The notes under the pieces were generated by a model. The model was given only the letters and a program-made list of their open reading frames with translations. It searched no databases and had not been told where the DNA came from. A DNA stretch of 10,321 nucleotides, from positions 1-10,321 of the forward strand of contig JARFRT010000550.1 in NCBI GenBank assembly GCA_029287105.1, given 5' to 3'. The position numbers were made by a program, and so were the translations under genes. This document shows, one piece after another, positions 6,356 to 10,321 of this stretch (the stretch's first letter is position 1; each line of letters opens with the position of its first letter). Origin of the DNA: Akkermansiaceae bacterium (GTDB lineage Bacteria > Verrucomicrobiota > Verrucomicrobiia > Verrucomicrobiales > Akkermansiaceae).

Positions 6356-7606
6356 ATGAAAATTCTTGTTGTTGGAAAAGGAGGGCGTGAGCACGCGTTG
6401 ATCACTGCGTTGAAGGAATCCCCGGTTGATACGGAGGTTTATTGTTTTCCGGGTAGCGATGCGATTGCGCCGCTGGCACGGAGTGTGGATGTCGATGGCT
6501 TGCATAGCCTGATCGAATGGATGAGCGCCAACGCGATTGACCTTTGTATTGCCGGTGAGGAGAGCTATCTGGTCAAGGACGAGGGGCTTGCCAATCTTTG
6601 TGAAGGTGCGGGCATCCCTTGTTGGGGGCCGCACAAGCAATCGGCCCAACTTGAGGCGAGCAAGGAATTTGCCAAGGAGTTCATGTTGCGTCACGGCATC
6701 CCGACTGGCGCCGCGGCGGGTTGTGCGGATATTGATGAAGCCCGCGCGGCGATCAATGGCGTCTACCCGACGGTACTTAAATTCGATGGTCTTGCCGCGG
6801 GTAAGGGCGTGGCAGTGTGTGCGGATGAGGCGAGTGCGGAGGAGTTTCTCAATGAGGTGCTGGTCGAGCGGAAGTTTGGCGCTGGTCGGCTGTTGGTCGA
6901 GGAATGCCTGGTCGGACCGGAAGTTTCCATTTTCGCGGCGGTCTGTGATGACCAATACCAGATATTCACACCGGCCCGCGATTACAAGCGGATTGGCGAT
7001 AACGATGAAGGCCCCAACACGGGCGGGATGGGCGCGGTGGCCAGTCGGCAGCTGATTGATGCCGAGACGCTTGCACTGATTGAAAAGACAATTGTGCAGC
7101 CGACCGTTGACGGCCTCGTCAAGGATGGCTTGCCTTACCGTGGTTATCTTTACTTCGGATTGATGATGACGGCTGACGGGCCGAAGATCATCGAATACAA
7201 TTGCCGGTTTGGTGACCCCGAGTGTCAGGCGGTGATGCCCTTGGTTCATGGTGACATGGCCAGTTTCTGTTTGGCGGCGGCGAAGGGTGAGCTGAAGCCG
7301 GAGTTGCTCAGCTTTGATGAAGGCTGGAGTGTTTGCCTGATCCTTGCCAGCGCCGGCTACCCTGCCAGTTCGCATAGTGGTGATGTGATTTCCGGATTGG
7401 ACGAGGTTGACCATGCCCGTGTTTACCACGCTGGCACGAAGTTGAATGCCGACGGCCAGTGGGAAACCAATGGTGGCCGTGTGCTGGCGGTGGTGGCGGG
7501 AGGCGACGACCGTCTCAGTGCCGTTGATGCCGCCTATGCGGAGCTGGGAAAAGTCAGCTTTGCCGGTGCCCAGATGCGCACCGACATCGGGCGTATGAAC
7601 TTTTAG
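6356..7606 (+). CDS. purD: Phosphoribosylamine--glycine ligase (GAR synthetase)
   Basis: The product is 416 aa, close to the usual 420-430. The ATG at 6356 gives the canonical start MKILVVGKGGREHAL; an in-frame TTG 36 bp upstream adds unrelated residues. PurD catalyses the second step of de novo purine synthesis: 5-phosphoribosylamine plus glycine plus ATP gives GAR, in the cytoplasm. Domains run in the expected order: an N-terminal Rossmann-like domain with GKGGREHA (7-14) and a GPHKQSAQLEASKEFAK segment (91-107), the ATP-grasp region with KFDGLAAGKGV (142-152), EGPNTGGMGA (218-227), the Mg-binding motif YNCRFGDPE (281-289), and a C-terminal domain with the GGRVLAVVA strand. It is a single-domain-set enzyme, not the PurD-PurM-PurN fusion of eukaryotes. 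It stands 200 bp after the hydrolase gene on the same strand and is probably transcribed separately; no other pur gene is in view. Confidence 0.97.
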   Translation: MKILVVGKGGREHALITALKESPVDTEVYCFPGSDAIAPLARSVDVDGLHSLIEWMSANAIDLCIAGEESYLVKDEGLANLCEGAGIPCWGPHKQSAQLEASKEFAKEFMLRHGIPTGAAAGCADIDEARAAINGVYPTVLKFDGLAAGKGVAVCADEASAEEFLNEVLVERKFGAGRLLVEECLVGPEVSIFAAVCDDQYQIFTPARDYKRIGDNDEGPNTGGMGAVASRQLIDAETLALIEKTIVQPTVDGLVKDGLPYRGYLYFGLMMTADGPKIIEYNCRFGDPECQAVMPLVHGDMASFCLAAAKGELKPELLSFDEGWSVCLILASAGYPASSHSGDVISGLDEVDHARVYHAGTKLNADGQWETNGGRVLAVVAGGDDRLSAVDAAYAELGKVSFAGAQMRTDIGRMNF

Positions 7607-7650
7607 CGGCTGGGTCGGCTCGGCTCGGGATCAGCGGCCGGATGATCGGG

Positions 7651-8697
7651 TCAGGCTTTTAAATGTTTGATCGCCTTCTGCACGATGGCTTCGATCTCGC
7701 TGGATGAGATGGCGGATGCCTGGACGGGAGCTGCGCTGGAGTAGGTCGGTTGCGAGTGGAAGTCCGGGATGTTGCACGGGGTGGCGAGATCGCCGAATCC
7801 GCACTCAGCGAGCAGGCAGGATATTTTTGAGCTGATGGCGGCGAGGTCCTTTTCCTCGCTCGGGGCGTTGGGGAAGCGGACGCCGCCGGGTTTGAATCCG
7901 CGGGCTTCGTAGCCGAGGCGAAATCCGGTCGGAAAATTGGCGGCGGTGAGCATGGTTTGGAAAAGCTCAAGCAGTTTGTACTGAAATTCCTTCGCCTGTG
8001 CCCAGTTGCCGTTGACGCAGTCGTTGTACATTTTCATGATGACCTCCGGGGCGACACCTGCAGTCGAGAGCGTGCCGCCGTCGCCGCCCATCATCATGGC
8101 CGGGACAAAGAGCTCCTCCCAGCCGACCAGCACACTGAAGTCGGGGCGTTGGGATTTGATCGAGTTCATGACGTGCAGGAAGCGGCACATGTCGGCGCTG
8201 CTGTCCTTGGTGCCGATGATGCGCGGGCAGTCGAGGGCGAGACGGGTCAGCACGGGCAGACTGATCTCGGAGGCAAATGCCGGGATGTTGTAGATGACAA
8301 TATCGATCGGTGAGCGGTCGGCGAGATCGCGGAAATAGGCTTCGATACTTTCCTGGCTGGGCTTGAAGTAGTAGGGGCCGGTGATGGAGACGGCGCGGCA
8401 GCCGAGGTCGGCGCAGTGGTGGCACATTTCCAGGACGAGGTCGGTGTTAGGTTCGGCGGCGCCGGCGAGGATGGGGACGCGGCCGTCCACTTCGTCGGCG
8501 ACGATACGAATGACCTCCTTACGTTCCTCGAAGCTCAGGCGGATGAACTCGCCCATGCTGCCATTCGGGTAGATGCCGGTGACCCCTTTATCGATGAGCC
8601 ATGAGACGATGCTGCGCAGTTCACCTTCGTTGAGCGAGCCGTCATCGTGATAGGGCGTAATGTTGGGGACAAAGATGCCCTTGAGTGGAGCGTGCAT
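7651..8697 (-). CDS. DapA/NanA-family (class I, Schiff-base) aldolase or lyase, probably catabolic
   Basis: The product is 348 aa. Dihydrodipicolinate-synthase superfamily enzymes are TIM barrels that form a Schiff base between pyruvate and a lysine. Visible here are the pyruvate-binding loop PNGSMGE (44-50), Tyr136 (YNIPA) and the Schiff-base Lys164 (GTKDSS). The loop GWEELF at 192-197 is closer to the GYDE loop of N-acetylneuraminate lyase than to the GDD type of DapA, and no lysine-biosynthesis gene is nearby, so a catabolic role is favoured: cleavage of a 2-keto-3-deoxy acid or sialic acid, or a related reaction. The barrel is complete by about residue 298; a further ~50 residues include a Ser/Ala-rich linker and a short helix (SSSEIEAIVQKAIKHLKA), which is unusual. 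It follows the symporter and mutarotase-like gene on the same strand, after a 122-bp gap, and converges on purD with only 44 bp between stops. The superfamily is secure; the substrate is open. Confidence 0.87.
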   Translation of the reverse strand: MHAPLKGIFVPNITPYHDDGSLNEGELRSIVSWLIDKGVTGIYPNGSMGEFIRLSFEERKEVIRIVADEVDGRVPILAGAAEPNTDLVLEMCHHCADLGCRAVSITGPYYFKPSQESIEAYFRDLADRSPIDIVIYNIPAFASEISLPVLTRLALDCPRIIGTKDSSADMCRFLHVMNSIKSQRPDFSVLVGWEELFVPAMMMGGDGGTLSTAGVAPEVIMKMYNDCVNGNWAQAKEFQYKLLELFQTMLTAANFPTGFRLGYEARGFKPGGVRFPNAPSEEKDLAAISSKISCLLAECGFGDLATPCNIPDFHSQPTYSSAAPVQASAISSSEIEAIVQKAIKHLKA

Positions 8698-8761
8698 GAT
8701 GATTGGCTTGGGATGCGTTGTTTCCTGGGGCGGTTACCAGGCTATCACGTGTGCATTTTTG

Positions 8762-8788
8762 ACAGGATTAACAGGATTTACAAGATTG
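8762..8788. repeat. Three tandem 9-bp units (ACAGGATTA type)
   Basis: ACAGGATTA (8762-8770), ACAGGATTT (8771-8779) and ACAAGATTG (8780-8788) follow each other without spacers, just after TTTTTG. They sit in the 122-bp gap between the mutarotase-like and aldolase genes. From memory, similar 'acaggatt' tandems recur between genes in several bacterial genomes; that cannot be tested from this window. Confidence 0.65.
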
Positions 8789-8819
8789 AAGAAACTCATC
8801 TCCTTCGGGTAAGTGAATC

Positions 8820-9221
8820 TTATTTAAGAAAGAAGACCTCTTTGGTGTCGGCCCAGATGCCTTTGGCTTGGGGGAGCGGGCTTTGGCAGGGGTCGGTTTC
8901 CTTCCACCAGCGTATCGTCTCCGGGTCTTGCCCCATTTTTTTCATGTCGCCGTCGAAATCGTTGCCGGTGTATTCGAGGTAGGAAATGAGGTAGGTCTTT
9001 CCCTTGATGTCGACCTCGTGGATTGAGTAGTTCTGGATGTGGGATTTCTTGAGCTGCTTGGTAACGGCCGGCCACGGGTTGGCGTGGAGCTTCCGGTAGT
9101 AGTCGGCTTTTTCCGCTTTCAGGCCGGTGACCCAGCAGTAGCGCTTGGGCTCCTTGGTGACGCTGGCGCAGCTTGAGAAGACAAGGGCGCAGAGGACGGT
9201 GGTCAGGATGTATTTGATCAT
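8820..9221 (-). CDS. L-rhamnose mutarotase-family protein (RhaM/YiiL-like), probable lipoprotein
   Basis: The product is 133 aa from the ATG at 9221-9219. Residues 1-17 are a lipoprotein-type signal (MIKYILTTVLCALVFSSC), with Cys18 as the likely lipidated residue, though Phe at -3 is not the ideal lipobox. The remaining ~110 residues match the small ferredoxin-like-fold mutarotase family, about 104 aa in E. coli RhaM, which interconverts the anomers of L-rhamnose. The catalytic spacing is kept: Tyr42 and His46 (YYRKLHANPWPAV) correspond to Tyr18 and His22 of RhaM. NYSIHEV, the RWWK motif with Trp105-Trp106, and the closing EVFFL also match. E. coli RhaM is cytoplasmic; export of this one suggests that it acts on sugar before uptake. 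It starts 14 bp after the symporter stop, so the two form one operon. The family is well supported; rhamnose as substrate is only the family default. Confidence 0.86.
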   Translation of the reverse strand: MIKYILTTVLCALVFSSCASVTKEPKRYCWVTGLKAEKADYYRKLHANPWPAVTKQLKKSHIQNYSIHEVDIKGKTYLISYLEYTGNDFDGDMKKMGQDPETIRWWKETDPCQSPLPQAKGIWADTKEVFFLK

Positions 9222-9235
9222 GGTCGGTCGGGTGG

Positions 9236-10321
9236 TTAGCGGAAGATGTAGTAGAGGACGACCATGGTCACGAGTAGCAGGCCGGAAAGAAACTTGTAGT
9301 TGCCGATGCCATTCCAGCCGGGTTGGCGGATGGGGTCGAGCGGAGAGTCCCAGCAGAGTCGGGCGCTGGACTCGGGCACCGGGTGTTTGGAGATGAGTGT
9401 GAGGCCGACCTGGATGACCACGCAGAAGACGAACAGGTAAAAAGCCATCATCATAAAGCCGCCGGTGACGTGGGCGGAGGTATCCAGTGAGTAGGTGATG
9501 ATGCCGGTGAGGGCGCCGATGATCATGGTCCACTGTGCCGAGAAGGCGTTGGCCCGTTTCCAGAACACGCCGAGCAGGAAGACGCAGGTGACGGGGGCTG
9601 CGATGTGGGCAATGATGTTACTCAGCGCGTTGAAAATGCTGGGAGCTTTGATGAGGAGCGGGATTGTTCCGATGGCAAGCACGAGTGCGACGCCTGCGGC
9701 AATGCGGCCGACAACGACGAGTTGGTGGTCAGGGGCTTCCGGTTTGAAGCGTTTGAAGAGGTCGTAGGCGGTCAGGGTGGAGATGGAGTTGAGGGCGCCT
9801 GAGACGGTGGACATGAGGGCGGCCAGGAGTGCGGCGATGACGATACCCTTGACTCCGACCGGAAGGAGCTGGGTGATCATGGCGGTGTAGATCCCCTTGG
9901 AGTCCACGGTGCCATCGGCTCCGGTCAGCGCAGTGAGGTCGAGTTTCCCGGTGGAGGCCAGCGTGTAGGCGAGCAGGCCGGGGAGGACAAATATGAACAC
10001 CGGGATGATTTTGATCAGGCCTGCAAACAGCGGGCCTACCCGCGCATGGTTTTCATCTTTGGCGCCGAGAACGCGTTGGACGATGGTCTGGTCGGCGCAC
10101 CAGTACCAAATTCCGAGCACCGGGTAGCCGAGTAGGATGGCGTACCACGGCATCCCGCTTGCGTCGCCATGGGGTCGCAGCATGGAGAGTTTGTCGGTGT
10201 CTCCCGTGCTTTCCAGGGATGTCAGCATGGCGTCCCACCCTCCCATTTTATCGTAGGCGATCCAGGTGATGATGGAAGCCCCTGCGATCAGGATGACGGT
10301 TTGGATGGCCTCGGTCAGGAC
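9236..10321 (-). CDS. Sodium:solute symporter (SSS family, SGLT-like), C-terminal part
   Basis: The last 361 residues are present; the N-terminus lies beyond the right edge, since the frame continues open through 10247-10321 and begins VLTEAIQTVILIAGA, a normal mid-protein SSS helix. Family marks are WYWCADQTIVQRVLGAKD (a helix and loop typical of SGLT members) and the core segment containing AALLAALMSTVSGALNS and STLTAYDLFKRF, which carries Na+-site residues on the helix matching SGLT TM8. About nine hydrophobic segments can be counted, ending in a helix at the extreme C-terminus (FLSGLLLVTMVVLYYIF). It would import a sugar or sugar acid together with Na+ across the inner membrane. It is the first of three same-strand genes here, with the mutarotase-like lipoprotein 14 bp downstream, which points to a sugar substrate. 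The family is secure; the solute is not determinable. Confidence 0.93.
   Translation of the reverse strand, partial: VLTEAIQTVILIAGASIITWIAYDKMGGWDAMLTSLESTGDTDKLSMLRPHGDASGMPWYAILLGYPVLGIWYWCADQTIVQRVLGAKDENHARVGPLFAGLIKIIPVFIFVLPGLLAYTLASTGKLDLTALTGADGTVDSKGIYTAMITQLLPVGVKGIVIAALLAALMSTVSGALNSISTLTAYDLFKRFKPEAPDHQLVVVGRIAAGVALVLAIGTIPLLIKAPSIFNALSNIIAHIAAPVTCVFLLGVFWKRANAFSAQWTMIIGALTGIITYSLDTSAHVTGGFMMMAFYLFVFCVVIQVGLTLISKHPVPESSARLCWDSPLDPIRQPGWNGIGNYKFLSGLLLVTMVVLYYIFR

Noticed and set aside
6344..7429. 361-codon open frame on the minus strand, opposite purD
   Set aside because: Antisense shadow of a clearly recognisable purD; no family resemblance and unnatural residue composition.
7651..8697. 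Calling the aldolase dapA (lysine biosynthesis)
   Set aside because: The loop residues, C-terminal extension and transporter/mutarotase neighbours fit a catabolic family member better.
9222..9533. N-terminal extension of the mutarotase-like frame to 9533
   Set aside because: The extension overlaps the symporter's coding sequence; the ATG at 9221 starts a proper lipoprotein signal.

Overview
The window looks like ordinary chromosome from a Gram-negative heterotroph with moderate-to-high GC. The best guess is a marine or aquatic member of the Verrucomicrobiota / PVC group. This rests on three things: a SurA/PpiD-type chaperone beginning MIENMRKYT, a secreted ThuA-like protein next to an SSS-transporter sugar cluster, and start codons that all lack a recognisable Shine-Dalgarno sequence. 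The placement is an inference from gene content, not from a marker gene.

Layout. (1) 1-403, minus strand: N-terminal part of a membrane-anchored SurA/PpiD-like periplasmic chaperone, cut by the window edge. (2) 404-885: intergenic region with a very GC-rich perfect hairpin (621-656) that has a T-tract on the minus side, plus two short unconvincing reading frames. (3) 886-1914, minus: secreted ThuA-like protein. It is divergent from (4) 2070-3314, plus: an M42-family metallo-aminopeptidase. The gap between them holds an 11-bp direct repeat. (5) 3315-3804: intergenic region with a 13-bp hairpin, two short tandem repeats and a plausible sigma70-like promoter. (6) 3805-5007 and 5019-6155, plus, 11 bp apart: a RimK-type glutamate ligase carrying a C-terminal TrkA_C/RCK_C domain, then an AstE/aspartoacylase-family zinc hydrolase. 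(7) 6356-7606, plus: purD. (8) Converging on it from the minus strand, in transcription order: an SGLT-type Na+/solute symporter (9236-10321, cut by the window edge), an L-rhamnose-mutarotase-family lipoprotein (8820-9221), and a DapA/NanA-family aldolase (7651-8697). A 9-bp tandem repeat lies between the last two.

How the genes may work together. The RimK-like ligase and the AstE-like hydrolase are close enough to be one transcript. They could be opposing enzymes, one adding glutamate by an amide bond and the other hydrolysing an N-acyl amino-acid bond. The RCK_C domain on the ligase suggests control by a small ligand. The symporter, mutarotase and aldolase look like a small uptake and catabolism set for a sugar or keto-sugar acid: an exported mutarotase supplies the right anomer, the symporter imports it, and a pyruvate aldolase cleaves a downstream 2-keto acid. 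The substrate cannot be read from the sequence. PurD is housekeeping.

The least ordinary item is the RimK-RCK_C fusion with its hydrolase neighbour. No CRISPR array, insertion sequence, tRNA, rRNA or phage gene was seen.
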